Assembly: GCA_021817735.1 (NCBI GenBank)
Contig: JAKAFX010000002.1
Coordinates: forward strand, 1-49,367
DNA from: Thermoplasmata archaeon
GTDB lineage: Archaea > Thermoplasmatota > Thermoplasmata > Thermoplasmatales > Thermoplasmataceae
Reading direction: 5' to 3'
DNA length: 49,367 nt
Shown here: positions 15,056-24,539 of the stretch, piece by piece
Layout: the number at the start of each line of letters is the position of its first letter
Position numbering within the stretch: the first letter of the stretch is position 1
Made by a program: the position numbers and the translations under genes
The notes under the pieces: generated by a model
Told to the model about the DNA's origin: nothing
The model's input: the letters and a program-made list of their open reading frames with translations, nothing else
The model's database searches: none

Positions 15056-17685
15056 CCTCCTCTAACTCCAAGCAGGGATATCATCGCTGGAAAATACAGC
15101 GTCCGGATGGCAAAGGTGTCAATCAGAAGTGATATTGCAAAAGCCAATCCCATCTGCTGCAGGAAGGCTATGGGAACCAGTCCAAGCGAGCCAAGAGAAG
15201 CGGCAAGGATAACTCCCAGTGCCGTGACTACTGAACCTGATCCTGCCATTCCCCTGTACAGCCCCTCGGAGAAACCATGCACATTCTGTTCCTCCCTAAT
15301 TCTTGAAATTAGGAACACAGTAAAATCGTTGCCAAGAGACATCAGGATTATGAAGAGGATCACTGGGATCAGGAATATTAGTGATTCGTGCAGGATGTAA
15401 GTCACGACTACGTATAGCAAGCCCAAAGTCCACGATATGCTGATGAACACTCCGGAAAGCGCAATTAATGGGAATTTTACAGAACGGAACGATATTCCAA
15501 TTATTACACCGATAGCCGCCACAATGAGAACCTCAAGCAGGCTGTACTCATAATGGGAGGTATTTTTCAGGTCAATAACCGCAGAGGTTATTCCTCCCAC
15601 TATCAGGCTGCTGTTATCCCTGAGATGCTGGACGGAATTAATGGCAGCCTGGCTATATGGCCCTGAATTGAGGTCAACTATGAAGTATGCTGTCCGGTTA
15701 TTATTGAAGATGAATGAGGGATCCTGTATCGTGCCGTTGTAAGCCCCAGGACCTATGATGGATACAACTCCCTCTGTACTCCTTATGTAGTTTTCAGCTC
15801 CAAGGATCTGGTTGTATGCTGCCTGAGAGACCCCACCTCCTGAATAAACAGGAGAAGTCAGGTTAATTACAACGTATACAGGAGAAAGCGCTGAAGATCC
15901 AAACTTCTCGTTTACCGTGTTAAGTGCCTGGACGCTGGGTAGGGAGGCCGGCAATTCCCCAGAAATGTCATAAGAAACAGGTGCCTCAAACCAGAAATAA
16001 ACTGCAGGAACAGCGCATATCAGGAAAACGGCTGCGACAGCCTTTGCCTTTGATGAGGAAAACTTGGCTGCCTTGTAGAATGCAGACTTCTCCTGCGGTT
16101 TATCTTTGAGCGAATGAAACATTCTCTTTCCTATCATAGCTGCGATCGCTGGAAGGAGGGTGATCTCTGCAAGAACTGTCAGGATTACAGCCAGGAAAAG
16201 AGTCGGACCCCATGTATTGAGGCCGGTTACAAAGAACATTGTTCCAAGGCTAGTGGCAACCGTCAGGCCACTGACAATGATGGCACTGCCAGATCTCACA
16301 GAAGCGATCCGAATAGCCTGCTCCAAGGGCTTTCCGGTCGACGCTTCTTCCCTGAACCTGGAAAGTATGAAAAGCAAATAATCGGTTGACACTCCCAGGA
16401 GCACAGCCATAAGAGTATAGGTCACGATGTAGTTTACTGGTTCGTAGAGAGAGCCTATCACAAAAACGGAGAAATAGCCTAACAAAATGGAGATCGAAGC
16501 TAAAACCAAAGCAAGTATTGGGGAGATATAAGATCTCAGGACAAGCCCTACGATGATTGCGAGGAAGACAAACGTAAAAATGAACCCGATGAATGAGTTA
16601 CCCTGAGAAACCTGGAGATCGTAAGAGATTGCCCCGTTTCCTGTTACACTCCCTTCACCACCGAAATATTGATCAGTAAGACTCCTGATCTGGGGAACAA
16701 TACTCTGTGCAGGGTAGAAATTATTGGTTCCTCTAAAGGAATCGCTTACGTTCAGGGTTATTGTCACAAGATACGTGGTGTTATCCCTGCTGACATATTG
16801 CTTGAATATGAATCCGGGGGCACCTGCCAGTCCATAGTTGCGGACGTAATAGTCTCCTGGATTTGGTTCACTAACTGCTGCATATACAACTTTTTCTGAA
16901 ATAGGAACCCCATATGCAGAAGCAAGTATGGTGGATGTAATTGCGTAAATCGCTGTTGTATAATTATCGACAGTTCCCTGACTGAGGATTATAGCAGTGT
17001 ACTCACTGTAATTGTAAAAATAGAATGCAGTGCTCTTTGTGGCATTCATCACGTTATAGTAAGGACCAAGCTGAGAGTTATATTCCAGGCTGGAGTTTAA
17101 GGACGAAAGGAAGTACTTCTGTTGGGAGGTACCAGAAAATCCCGCATTTTCAGCGGCCGCGGTAATGTTCATATTGCTGAAATTCATGCTGGCCCACTGT
17201 TTGTAGAATGCAGCTGGAAACTCAAAAATGAGTCTGCTCTGTGTAGAAACATTGGTGTAAGTGTTGTTTATGGCCTTTCCGTACTTATTTAGCAGGTTAT
17301 TTATGAGCGAAGCATAGGCAGAAAATGCAGACGCAGTTGAGCTAACATATGGTATTGAGGACGAAGATAACCTTGACTGGAAATCCAACGTGCTATTTGC
17401 CAGGGTAATATTTGATGCGGTTGGGTTAGAGACAACTACGACAAGAGATGAATTCTGGGGCGAAACCTGTGAAAGAAGCTGGCTCGCCCTTGCAGACTCG
17501 CTACCAGTTGTCGCACCTGTCGAGCCCGAATAACTAACATAATTTGAGTAAGCCATCACAGCAGGAGCCATCAGCAGTATTGCAAGTATCCATACTACAA
17601 CAACCGTTTTCCTTCTGGAGAGTATGGCATCTTCAACTTTTTCAAAGAGTCCTGATTTTCTCTGTTGCGATTTGGTTCCGCTCAT
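15037..17685 (-). CDS. MMPL/RND-family transporter
   Basis: A protein of 882 residues counted from ATG 17685 (MSGTKSQQ...); an upstream in-frame TTG start lies before the AT-rich promoter and is unlikely. The architecture is that of a duplicated RND/MMPL pump: TM1 (TVVVVWILAILLMAP), a large Asn/Ser-rich extracytoplasmic domain with many N-glycosylation-type NxS/T sites, five TMs, then a second copy. TM4-like segments carry acidic residues (STDYLLFILSRFREE and GNDFTVFLISRIREE). Such proteins export lipids or hydrophobic compounds, or anchor cell-surface lipid assembly. Possibly regulated by the convergent tandem-wHTH protein. Confidence 0.88.
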   Translation of the reverse strand: MSGTKSQQRKSGLFEKVEDAILSRRKTVVVVWILAILLMAPAVMAYSNYVSYSGSTGATTGSESARASQLLSQVSPQNSSLVVVVSNPTASNITLANSTLDFQSRLSSSSIPYVSSTASAFSAYASLINNLLNKYGKAINNTYTNVSTQSRLIFEFPAAFYKQWASMNFSNMNITAAAENAGFSGTSQQKYFLSSLNSSLEYNSQLGPYYNVMNATKSTAFYFYNYSEYTAIILSQGTVDNYTTAIYAITSTILASAYGVPISEKVVYAAVSEPNPGDYYVRNYGLAGAPGFIFKQYVSRDNTTYLVTITLNVSDSFRGTNNFYPAQSIVPQIRSLTDQYFGGEGSVTGNGAISYDLQVSQGNSFIGFIFTFVFLAIIVGLVLRSYISPILALVLASISILLGYFSVFVIGSLYEPVNYIVTYTLMAVLLGVSTDYLLFILSRFREEASTGKPLEQAIRIASVRSGSAIIVSGLTVATSLGTMFFVTGLNTWGPTLFLAVILTVLAEITLLPAIAAMIGKRMFHSLKDKPQEKSAFYKAAKFSSSKAKAVAAVFLICAVPAVYFWFEAPVSYDISGELPASLPSVQALNTVNEKFGSSALSPVYVVINLTSPVYSGGGVSQAAYNQILGAENYIRSTEGVVSIIGPGAYNGTIQDPSFIFNNNRTAYFIVDLNSGPYSQAAINSVQHLRDNSSLIVGGITSAVIDLKNTSHYEYSLLEVLIVAAIGVIIGISFRSVKFPLIALSGVFISISWTLGLLYVVVTYILHESLIFLIPVILFIILMSLGNDFTVFLISRIREEQNVHGFSEGLYRGMAGSGSVVTALGVILAASLGSLGLVPIAFLQQMGLAFAISLLIDTFAIRTLYFPAMISLLGVRGGQLRKS

Positions 17686-17936
17686 TGAAGTATAATGACT
17701 TCCAGGCTCTTGAACTCTGATCAAAAAAATTTTTAATATTTTCCTCGAAGCGCTTGCCTGAGTCAAGTCTCACTTGAGGTGTAAACATGGACAAATCAAA
17801 ATTAAATTTCTATCCCAGGTAGATGGACTTGAATATGTCTATAATGCAAGGATAGCAGGAACTGGCCTTATCAGCGAAATCAGCGAAGGGAAAGACAAAT
17901 GCGTAAAGACTAATACTCCAAAAAACTCCCCAGACG

Positions 17937-19436
17937 ATGGGCAAAGGCAAACCGCCTGACCGCACAGAAAGCAGTGATCTGTCTAGAATGCTCCCATCTG
18001 AATCGTTAGCATCCATTCTCTCACTCTTCTTTTTCGTAGTCGCGCTAGACCTGGGCTACAGGAACGGGTCCATCATTGTTGACTCATACGTCTTTGGAGC
18101 CGCTGTAACCTTTATCGGTCTGATCGTTTTGCTTACGGCGATCTATGTCATTTCACTGACCAGATGGAAAACTGCGGCTGTCTACTTGGGAATCATCATT
18201 GCCTTCAACTATGCCCTGTCTCTGGCATTCCTGTTTCATACTGGGCTAGCAGTTATACTTGCGATCTCATTTGCCCTCCAGATTATTTCGCTAATTAGCA
18301 TCCTTAGGAAATCAGATGGAAATATTCCGCGAACCGTGGTCGCTGTTGCCTCATTACTGGTGATGCTCTACCTTGGGAATGTTCTTCAGCTGGTTCAGAA
18401 CAGGCCAGATACAGGTATGGTTATTGAAAGCACAGCTTCAGTATTCGCTGCGCTCGGGCAAAATCTTCCGCTCCTTGAAAGGGGGGGCATGTTTGTCCTG
18501 ACAGATCACTTCGATTTCATCCTGAGTATCCAGCAGTTCATTCTGTTCTCAGTTCTTGCATCACTGATTGCTGAGAACTACTACCAGATCATAACGCTGG
18601 TAAGGGGGAAAAGCAAATCAGCAGGCACCATCTCGCTAGCAGCGTATTCCCTGACTGGAGCCCTAAGCTGCCAGTGTGAGAGCTACATATCTGTACTGCC
18701 CGCACTTTCTATATTGCTGATAAACTATATCCTGCTTCCTGTGGTAGGCTTAAGCATAATTCTCCTCATTGCCACTTATTTTTTGATCTCCAGGGTGTAT
18801 GTTCCAGGCCGAAGCCTAAAATTTTTAACCCGTCTACAAACCCAATGGAGCAAAAAATATTTGGTTGTGCTCGGTGCTATATTGCTGATAATTTCTCCCT
18901 TCTTCCTCATTGCAGTAGTATTCTATGGAGGCCTGTCCAACGCATTCTTCTTCTTTGTCTCCGGCATGTTAATGATTCTGGTCGGGTACATCTTTACCCT
19001 TCTTGTGTCAAGGGTGATTAGTATTCCGATATGGGCAAAACGGCTCGATTATGCACTAGGGTTGATTGGGTCCTTTATACTCTTCGCCTGGTTCTATCCT
19101 CCGCTGACAAGCCTTGCCTACAGCATTCCGTACGTATTTGCAGTAATGAATATCTCCATGCTGGCTGCCGGGATATCCTTTGGAATAGTCTATCTGCACA
19201 ATATTGGCAAATGGGGAGACATTCTCAACGAATACCTATCCACCGCCCTGGGCATTTTTTCCCTTGTCCTTTTCTATATTCTTGCCACTTTCCAGGTGAA
19301 GATATGGCCAATTTTCAGTTTTCAGAGCCAGCTGCTTTTCGCCCTCTACGGATGGGTTGCTATGGTGCCACTGATGTGGATCACCACTCAGATATCCTTG
19401 AACAGACTGGCAAAGGAAAGAGGGTATTCAACGTGA
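17937..19436 (+). CDS. Polytopic membrane protein, unknown
   Basis: A 499-residue protein of a dozen or more hydrophobic segments with short loops, and a basic N-terminal tail (MGKGKPPDRTESSD) that suggests a cytoplasmic N terminus. One feature stands out: a mid-protein TM with the sequence TGALSCQCESYIS, where a CxC pair plus Glu lies at a helix start, a possible metal or disulfide site. It is transcribed divergently from the MMPL gene with ~250 bp between starts, so the two may be co-regulated. I recognise no transporter family. Confidence 0.7.
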   Translation: MGKGKPPDRTESSDLSRMLPSESLASILSLFFFVVALDLGYRNGSIIVDSYVFGAAVTFIGLIVLLTAIYVISLTRWKTAAVYLGIIIAFNYALSLAFLFHTGLAVILAISFALQIISLISILRKSDGNIPRTVVAVASLLVMLYLGNVLQLVQNRPDTGMVIESTASVFAALGQNLPLLERGGMFVLTDHFDFILSIQQFILFSVLASLIAENYYQIITLVRGKSKSAGTISLAAYSLTGALSCQCESYISVLPALSILLINYILLPVVGLSIILLIATYFLISRVYVPGRSLKFLTRLQTQWSKKYLVVLGAILLIISPFFLIAVVFYGGLSNAFFFFVSGMLMILVGYIFTLLVSRVISIPIWAKRLDYALGLIGSFILFAWFYPPLTSLAYSIPYVFAVMNISMLAAGISFGIVYLHNIGKWGDILNEYLSTALGIFSLVLFYILATFQVKIWPIFSFQSQLLFALYGWVAMVPLMWITTQISLNRLAKERGYST

Positions 19437-19568
19437 ATTTGTCCATTCTTAAGGTAGAGATTCGAAATCACCTTGAGATGGAGGAATACAGATAATCTCA
19501 TTCGTGTGTAAACCACTGGGAGCAAACATTTCTCTACCTGTATAGATTTGGAAGGAAGGATAGGTGCA

Positions 19569-20117
19569 ATGTCTGAATCAAATGCCTCCAGGAGCCAGGT
19601 TAAACTCATTGAAAAATTGTGCAGTGGTAACCTGGGAAGAAGAAAACTTCTTCAGGCATTCCTGAAGGATCATGGCATAACAGACATCTCGGAACTTGCT
19701 TTAAGAGAAGCTTCTGCACTGATTGAAATTCTCAAGAAGTCAGATGAAGGCAGTGGAGAAGGAAAGCGGACCCCTTTGGTTACCGAGAAGCAGTTGCAGT
19801 TCCTGAAAAAGCTGCAGGACTCTGCCCCCAGGAGAGATGAGACTCTGGATTTTATCAGGGCAGCTCGTGTTAGCAGCCTGGATGAACTATCGGTGGCCCA
19901 GGCCTCGAGCCTTATCGATGCACTGATGAAACTTCCCAGGGGGAAGGCATCAGATGCTCCAATATCAGGCAAGCAGATCAAGTTCATACAGTCGCTCATT
20001 AAGAGGAGCGAGAATGCTGCAGTCCTGAAAAATTTTCTTGCAGGAGCAAGGAAAAAATCACTTGATGAACTCTCAAGTGGCGAGGCAAGCGATTTAATCG
20101 ATAGGCTTAAACAGTAG
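19569..20117 (+). CDS. Triple-repeat helical protein
   Basis: A 182-residue protein counted from ATG 19569, preceded by GGAAGGATAGG; an in-frame TTG at 19548 is an alternative. It consists almost wholly of three ~50-residue repeats with the consensus '(S/T)xKQxxFIxxLxx....FLxxxxxxSLDELSxxEASxLIDxL', at about residues 7-57, 71-124 and 130-182, joined by Gly/Ser/Lys linkers. Similar single repeats occur beside DNA-binding domains in phage and archaeal proteins, which suggests a small nucleic-acid or protein-binding helical unit. The role is unknown. Confidence 0.7.
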   Translation: MSESNASRSQVKLIEKLCSGNLGRRKLLQAFLKDHGITDISELALREASALIEILKKSDEGSGEGKRTPLVTEKQLQFLKKLQDSAPRRDETLDFIRAARVSSLDELSVAQASSLIDALMKLPRGKASDAPISGKQIKFIQSLIKRSENAAVLKNFLAGARKKSLDELSSGEASDLIDRLKQ

Positions 20118-20231
20118 GTATTGCATATCATCTGGATGAACCCATTTCTTAGGTTGAAACCATTAACTGGGCTTTCATTCTCTGACGGATCAATTATAAA
20201 TGATGACATCCGCAGGAGTGAAAGGGGTAAA

Positions 20232-20300
20232 ATGATTAGATTTGCGAGTTCATTTGCCATTTTTGTGAATTCAGAGGAGATCCTGTTTGCTCTTCCGTGA
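20232..20300 (+). CDS. 22-codon upstream ORF or frameshifted gene start
   Basis: ATG 20232 follows a good ribosome site (AGGGGT) and a TATA-like ATTATAAAT near 20193-20201. It reads MIRFASSFAIFVNSEEILF and stops at 20298-20300, overlapping in another frame the TTG start of the next gene. It could be a leader peptide coupled to that gene, or the true N terminus of that gene broken by an indel. Confidence 0.35.
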   Translation: MIRFASSFAIFVNSEEILFALP

Positions 20301-21210
20301 AGTTGAAAACAGGCTGGACATGCGCCTCGGGTTTTCCGTGGAATTCAAGCACAAACTGCTTCCTCTGATTCAGAAAGATATTGCGCTGATACCAGCCACC
20401 ATGAATCATATCGAAAACTCGTCTCATATTGATCTGTTCATTCGTGCAACGGATGATACAAGGATTGGTGGGATAATATCCACGTTCAACCCAATAAAGA
20501 GGGGAGGATACTACATAGTCAGAGTAGCGGACTCTGAATTCCCGGAAATGAATAGTTTTTCAATGAAATTGCTCTCCCTACCATCTTCAGTACCTGGAGA
20601 GCTCTATGTAACTGGCGATAGGCTGTTCAGCAGTATCCGGTTTCATCATTCTGATTTAGAGAAAGTATCGGGCATTGCCGGGGCGATCATAGACTCCGGA
20701 GAAAAGGCAAGACTGGAAGACCTTGGTCCGTCTTTTGGTGGCATCAACACACTGGACAGCGTGAATTCAAGAATACCGCTGACAATGATATCTTTCACAT
20801 TCCTTAGGATAGATCAACTTCCTGAAGGACTCTATAAAGATCACTATGGCGAAGTTAATATTGAGCTTATTGCCGGTGGAAAATACAGGGTTACAGTCTA
20901 TCCAATTAAACAAGAATCAAAGAATGACAACCAGAATGTTGTTTCAGCCGAGGACGGGATATATTCTTATCTGGGAACTGGGAAATTCCAGCAGGAACTT
21001 TTTATCAAATCTGGGGAAAGGAGAATCCCGGTCGCAGCCACCATCAGCAAGGTGAAGGATGGCAGCATCACCTTCAATCAGTTTATTCCCAAGGCGTTCA
21101 AGGACGAGCAACTTTCCGTTCTCTTCGAAACTGCCAGGAATCATCCATCGGTTAATTTCAGGCTTACTACTGTAAGGGACTATGACAGCACCATCTGGGA
21201 ATGGCTCTGA
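20287..21210 (+). CDS. Hypothetical protein, 307 aa
   Basis: The frame opens after a stop at 20266 and has a TTG at 20287 with AGAGGAGA upstream; the first in-frame ATG is at 20320. The product is soluble, mixed alpha/beta, without cysteines or known motifs. A repeating beta-rich rhythm ('GGYYIVRVADSEFPEM', 'GGKYRVTVYPIKQES', 'GERRIPVAATISK') suggests two related halves. I do not recognise the family. The unusual start next to a short well-signalled ORF suggests coupling or a frameshift. Confidence 0.6.
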   Translation: MLFREVENRLDMRLGFSVEFKHKLLPLIQKDIALIPATMNHIENSSHIDLFIRATDDTRIGGIISTFNPIKRGGYYIVRVADSEFPEMNSFSMKLLSLPSSVPGELYVTGDRLFSSIRFHHSDLEKVSGIAGAIIDSGEKARLEDLGPSFGGINTLDSVNSRIPLTMISFTFLRIDQLPEGLYKDHYGEVNIELIAGGKYRVTVYPIKQESKNDNQNVVSAEDGIYSYLGTGKFQQELFIKSGERRIPVAATISKVKDGSITFNQFIPKAFKDEQLSVLFETARNHPSVNFRLTTVRDYDSTIWEWL

Positions 21211-21315
21211 TATCTCCGCCCAATTAAGGCAATCGATGCCAAGGAAACTGTTTTTGCAATGTTCCAAGGGGCTAGTTGACAAGTAATATTAGGTGGTTCC
21301 ATCTTACTTCGAAGA

Positions 21316-21966
21316 ATGTCTTCTCTAGGAAGCATAGTAGCGCTACTTCACGCCTCATCCGCACTTGTACAGCAGATAGTTGCAAGTTATGGCTATCTAG
21401 GCATCTTTGGGCTCATGTTGCTCGAGTCAGCCTCCCTTCCAATACCAAGCGAGGTGATCATGCCTCTCGCAGGATATTATTCCAGCATCGGGGTGCTCGA
21501 TCCCTTTGCAGCAATGGCCGTAGCGCTCATCGGCAGCGTCATCGGAATGGCAGTAGATTATTATGTTGCGTATTTCGTTGGAAAGGAGGTTGTATATAAA
21601 CACCTTGGGGCCTTTCACATCAGCAAGGAACGGCTTGATGCGTTTGACAGGTGGTTCAAGGTAAACGGGCCTGCAGCCGTGATGATTGTAAGGCTCATTC
21701 CCGTAATAAGGGGCCTGGTGAGCTTTCCAGCTGGCTTTGCGGAAATGCCTGTCAGGAAATTCTTCCTATATTCATTCATTGGGGCTTTCATATGGGACCT
21801 GGTACTGTTCATGCTTGGGTTTTATGCTCTATCCTACGCCCTCCAGGAGAACAATGTCTACCTCCTGTTCATCATAATCGCTGCTGTCGCTGTCGTAATG
21901 TACCTCGTCTATTACTTTGCAATGAAGCGAATGAACAGGTCTGAGCAGAATGCAAAGGAGCAGTAA
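21316..21966 (+). CDS. DedA-family membrane protein
   Basis: A 216-residue protein of the DedA/VTT (SNARE-associated) family. It has the family's N-terminal motif GYLGIFGLMLLESASLPIPSE, a GxxxG-like helix (ALIGSVIGMAVDYYVAYFVG), the 'VRLIPVIRGLVSFPAGFAEM' segment with the conserved R...R and P, and two C-terminal TMs. DedA proteins are flippases for lipid carriers or phospholipids and support membrane homeostasis. The start at ATG 21316 is reasonable. It converges on the ada-like gene. Confidence 0.92.
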   Translation: MSSLGSIVALLHASSALVQQIVASYGYLGIFGLMLLESASLPIPSEVIMPLAGYYSSIGVLDPFAAMAVALIGSVIGMAVDYYVAYFVGKEVVYKHLGAFHISKERLDAFDRWFKVNGPAAVMIVRLIPVIRGLVSFPAGFAEMPVRKFFLYSFIGAFIWDLVLFMLGFYALSYALQENNVYLLFIIIAAVAVVMYLVYYFAMKRMNRSEQNAKEQ

Positions 21967-22039
21967 GACCAACCACCCAAACCCATTGCGACAATAGGTA
22001 TTGAGAAACGGGAATTTCCAAACCCACAGGAGAGCACCA

Positions 22040-22885
22040 TCATCGGTCGCCCCTCCTGGCGTTGCCTGGAGACCTTTTTTTCTCCATATCTAGCAGGTAT
22101 TTCTTTCTTCGAGCCCCCATTCCGTATCCACCCAGTTCTCCGTTGTTTCTTATCACTCTGTGGCAGGGGATTATCAATGGTATGGGATTAGATGCACATG
22201 CGTTAGCGACAGCTCTATAGGCCTTTGGCTTGCCTACGGTTGCAGCCACCTCGTTGTACGAACGCGTTTCTCCGTATGGTATTGCCATAATAGCAGCCCA
22301 TACCCTTTTCTGGAACTCGGTTCCGCTGATGTCCATGGGCAGGTTCAGTAACTGTCCATCGAAGTATGAGAGAACGGAGTCAAGACTTTTTCTGGCAGAT
22401 TCTGATCTGGTGATTACTGCCCTGGGGTACTCCCGGATCAGGGCCGTTTCGAGTTGGAGTTCATCGTCTGCAATGCTCACGGAGCAGATCCCGTAATCGG
22501 TTTCAGCAACTAGGAGAAAGCCAAGCCTGCACTCCGAAGTGAGGAACCTGATCGACGCTCCCTCTCCCCCTTTCCTGTAACTGGACGGAGACATTGCAAG
22601 TTTGGAGAGATAATCCTCATAAAGCCAGCTCTGGGACGCGTAACCTGTACTGTAAATAGCCTCTGGCAAAGGTTTACCATTCCTGAGGTTGCCTTTTAAA
22701 GCATGAATTCTGCACTGCTCAGCATATTGGCGAGGCGACATGCCCATCACTTCGATGAATACCCTCTGCAGGGAATACCTGCCCACCTGAAACCGCTTCT
22801 CCAAGGAGCGCAGGGTAAGGTCTCCTGAAAGGTTGGATCTGATGTAGTTGCATATCTTCTCAACAAGTTCTTCCTTAGTTGGCAA
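22040..22885 (-). CDS. Ada-like AraC HTH + O6-alkylguanine-DNA methyltransferase
   Basis: A 281-residue fusion. Residues ~5-105 form an AraC-type double HTH (LRSLEKRFQVGRYSLQRVFIEVMGMSPRQY). Residues ~115-275 form a DNA-alkyltransferase with the active-site motif PCHRVIR (Cys241) and 'AIPYGETRSYNEVA' recognition region. It is like E. coli Ada without the N-terminal zinc domain that senses methylphosphotriesters. It repairs O6-methylguanine and may regulate genes. AraC-type domains are rare in Archaea, so a bacterial origin is likely. Confidence 0.9.
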   Translation of the reverse strand: MPTKEELVEKICNYIRSNLSGDLTLRSLEKRFQVGRYSLQRVFIEVMGMSPRQYAEQCRIHALKGNLRNGKPLPEAIYSTGYASQSWLYEDYLSKLAMSPSSYRKGGEGASIRFLTSECRLGFLLVAETDYGICSVSIADDELQLETALIREYPRAVITRSESARKSLDSVLSYFDGQLLNLPMDISGTEFQKRVWAAIMAIPYGETRSYNEVAATVGKPKAYRAVANACASNPIPLIIPCHRVIRNNGELGGYGMGARRKKYLLDMEKKRSPGNARRGDR

Positions 22886-23309
22886 TACGATTTCACCATC
22901 TACCCCTGAAAGAGTCGTGTGATTTTCTTATCACGCATATGACACCCAAAAGAAAATAACAGGTCATTGCGCCACCGCTCGCAAAATTACATGACTGGGT
23001 GCAGGCAGAACCATTCAGTACAACCTTCCCGTCCGAAAAGATTCCCAGGTTTTCTAAACAATTAATGGCTGGTACGATAGGTAATTCTGCCTGAGAATTC
23101 ATGATAACATGTAACACCAGATGCAACGTGATAAAAGACATTTTGTCGGAAATTTGCTTAGAGACTCTATTTCTGACAAAAATCAGGCTGGACAGATTAG
23201 AGTAATTGAACCGCTAAGCACCCAGGTTATCCTCATAAATTCAAGTGCTGAAGCAGTGCGATATTATATCGCAAGCAATGATCCTTGAATTGCTTTGATC
23301 TCTGCAAGC
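22886..23309. other. Gene-free gap holding divergent promoters
   Basis: A 424-bp region between the divergent ada-like and MFS genes. I see no credible ORF. The notable element is a palindrome at 23258-23272 in front of the MFS gene, listed separately. The stretch 23143-23200 repeats a 'TTTCTGACAAAAATC' / 'TTGTCGGAAATT' flavour but no clear repeat. Confidence 0.4.
23258..23272. promoter_or_regulatory. Palindrome over the MFS gene's TATA box
   Basis: GCGATAT-T-ATATCGC is a perfect 7+7 bp palindrome with a 1-nt centre. Its AT-rich core is at the right distance (about 45 nt before ATG 23310) to be the TATA element of a short-leader promoter. A dimeric repressor bound here would block TBP. Confidence 0.5.
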
Positions 23310-24539
23310 ATGGAAAAATACCTGAACAAAAATGTAGTGATGATTGCCTTTTCGGCATTCTTTGCAGACATGGGTTACCAGGCGGTAACAGCAGTATTCT
23401 CAGTACTTCTCGTAGTCGAGATGCATCAGCCCGCGTATATTTATGGACTACTACTTGCATTAAGTTTTGGAGTAGGGTCCTTATTCTCCCTCATCGGTGG
23501 AAGGCTCGGGGAGAAATACAGCAAGAAGGGTGTTGCATTGCTTGGAAACCTCCTGATCCCGCTAATGTCCCTTAGCGTGCTGTTCAATAATCTCTACATA
23601 TTGGGTGCACTATTTGTGTTCGGGTGGTGGGCAAGATACTTTCGTACTCCGGTCAGGAGAGCTTGGCTGGTGGAGGTCTCAAACCCGGCTTACCGGTCCA
23701 ATGTATTCGGCTTCCTACATGCGCTTGATGTCGGAGGTGGAATCATTGCGGTCTCATATTCCATACTACTGATTCTGTCTGGCGTATCCCTCAGATTTAT
23801 TGTTCTTATAACAGGTATCCCGCTCGTTGTTTCCAGTCTCTGTCTGATGTTCGCCGGTACCGTGAAATATGAAGGTCCCGCTGAGGGCAGATCTGAAACC
23901 GGAGTGCCTATCAACCCGCACGACGAGACTAACATTATCAGGAAAGATAATAGTGTATTCAGAGCAGTGATCTTCTCTTCCATGCTTTTCGGTTTCAGTT
24001 ACTACGCCCTGGGCTTTCCAATCATAACAGTCTCGATTGCAACAGGGAGTTATGTTCTCGGGATACTCACCTTTGGAATTTATCTCGGAGTCTCGGCAAT
24101 TTCTGGCATTATGCTGGGGACATTCAGGGGGAGAAAACCGATGCGTACACTGTGGTCCATGGGATACTTGCTTTCAGCAGTATCTTCGATAGTAGTCGGG
24201 TTATCGTTTGCCTTCCATGGTTTCCTGATCCTCTATTATATGGGGGCAGCAGGATTGGGATTTGCTACTGGTGCAGTGGAGACATTTGAACCTGTGCTGA
24301 TTTCTAAAGTTAGCAGGGTCAAGAAAATGTCCACCAGAATGGGTTGGCTGAGTTCAAGCAGGGCCCTTGGGTTGTTTGTATCCAATTCTGTCATGGGTGC
24401 TATTTTCGTCGTGAGCGTGCTATATTCATATGTTTACGCAGCAGTGACCTCATTTGCTGCTGCAATCATGTTAATGGTCACTGAATTCCTTGTCTTGAGA
24501 GAGGGCAAAAATCATGAAGCCTCAGTATCCATGAAATGA
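23310..24539 (+). CDS. MFS transporter, 12 TM
   Basis: A 409-residue protein counted from ATG 23310 (MEKYLNKN...); an in-frame TTG lies 15 nt upstream. About 12 hydrophobic segments are seen, with an MFS-like loop 'GGRLGEKYSKKGV' between TM2 and TM3 and an 'RGRKPMR'-like loop in the second half. 'WWARYFRTPVRRAWLVEV' fits the drug or metabolite MFS group. The substrate is unknown. The promoter contains a palindrome, so expression is probably induced by a repressor's ligand. Confidence 0.85.
   Translation: MEKYLNKNVVMIAFSAFFADMGYQAVTAVFSVLLVVEMHQPAYIYGLLLALSFGVGSLFSLIGGRLGEKYSKKGVALLGNLLIPLMSLSVLFNNLYILGALFVFGWWARYFRTPVRRAWLVEVSNPAYRSNVFGFLHALDVGGGIIAVSYSILLILSGVSLRFIVLITGIPLVVSSLCLMFAGTVKYEGPAEGRSETGVPINPHDETNIIRKDNSVFRAVIFSSMLFGFSYYALGFPIITVSIATGSYVLGILTFGIYLGVSAISGIMLGTFRGRKPMRTLWSMGYLLSAVSSIVVGLSFAFHGFLILYYMGAAGLGFATGAVETFEPVLISKVSRVKKMSTRMGWLSSSRALGLFVSNSVMGAIFVVSVLYSYVYAAVTSFAAAIMLMVTEFLVLREGKNHEASVSMK

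Noticed and set aside
17774-17959. 61-aa frame before the polytopic membrane gene
   Set aside because: It overlaps the start of a much better ORF and has no start signal.
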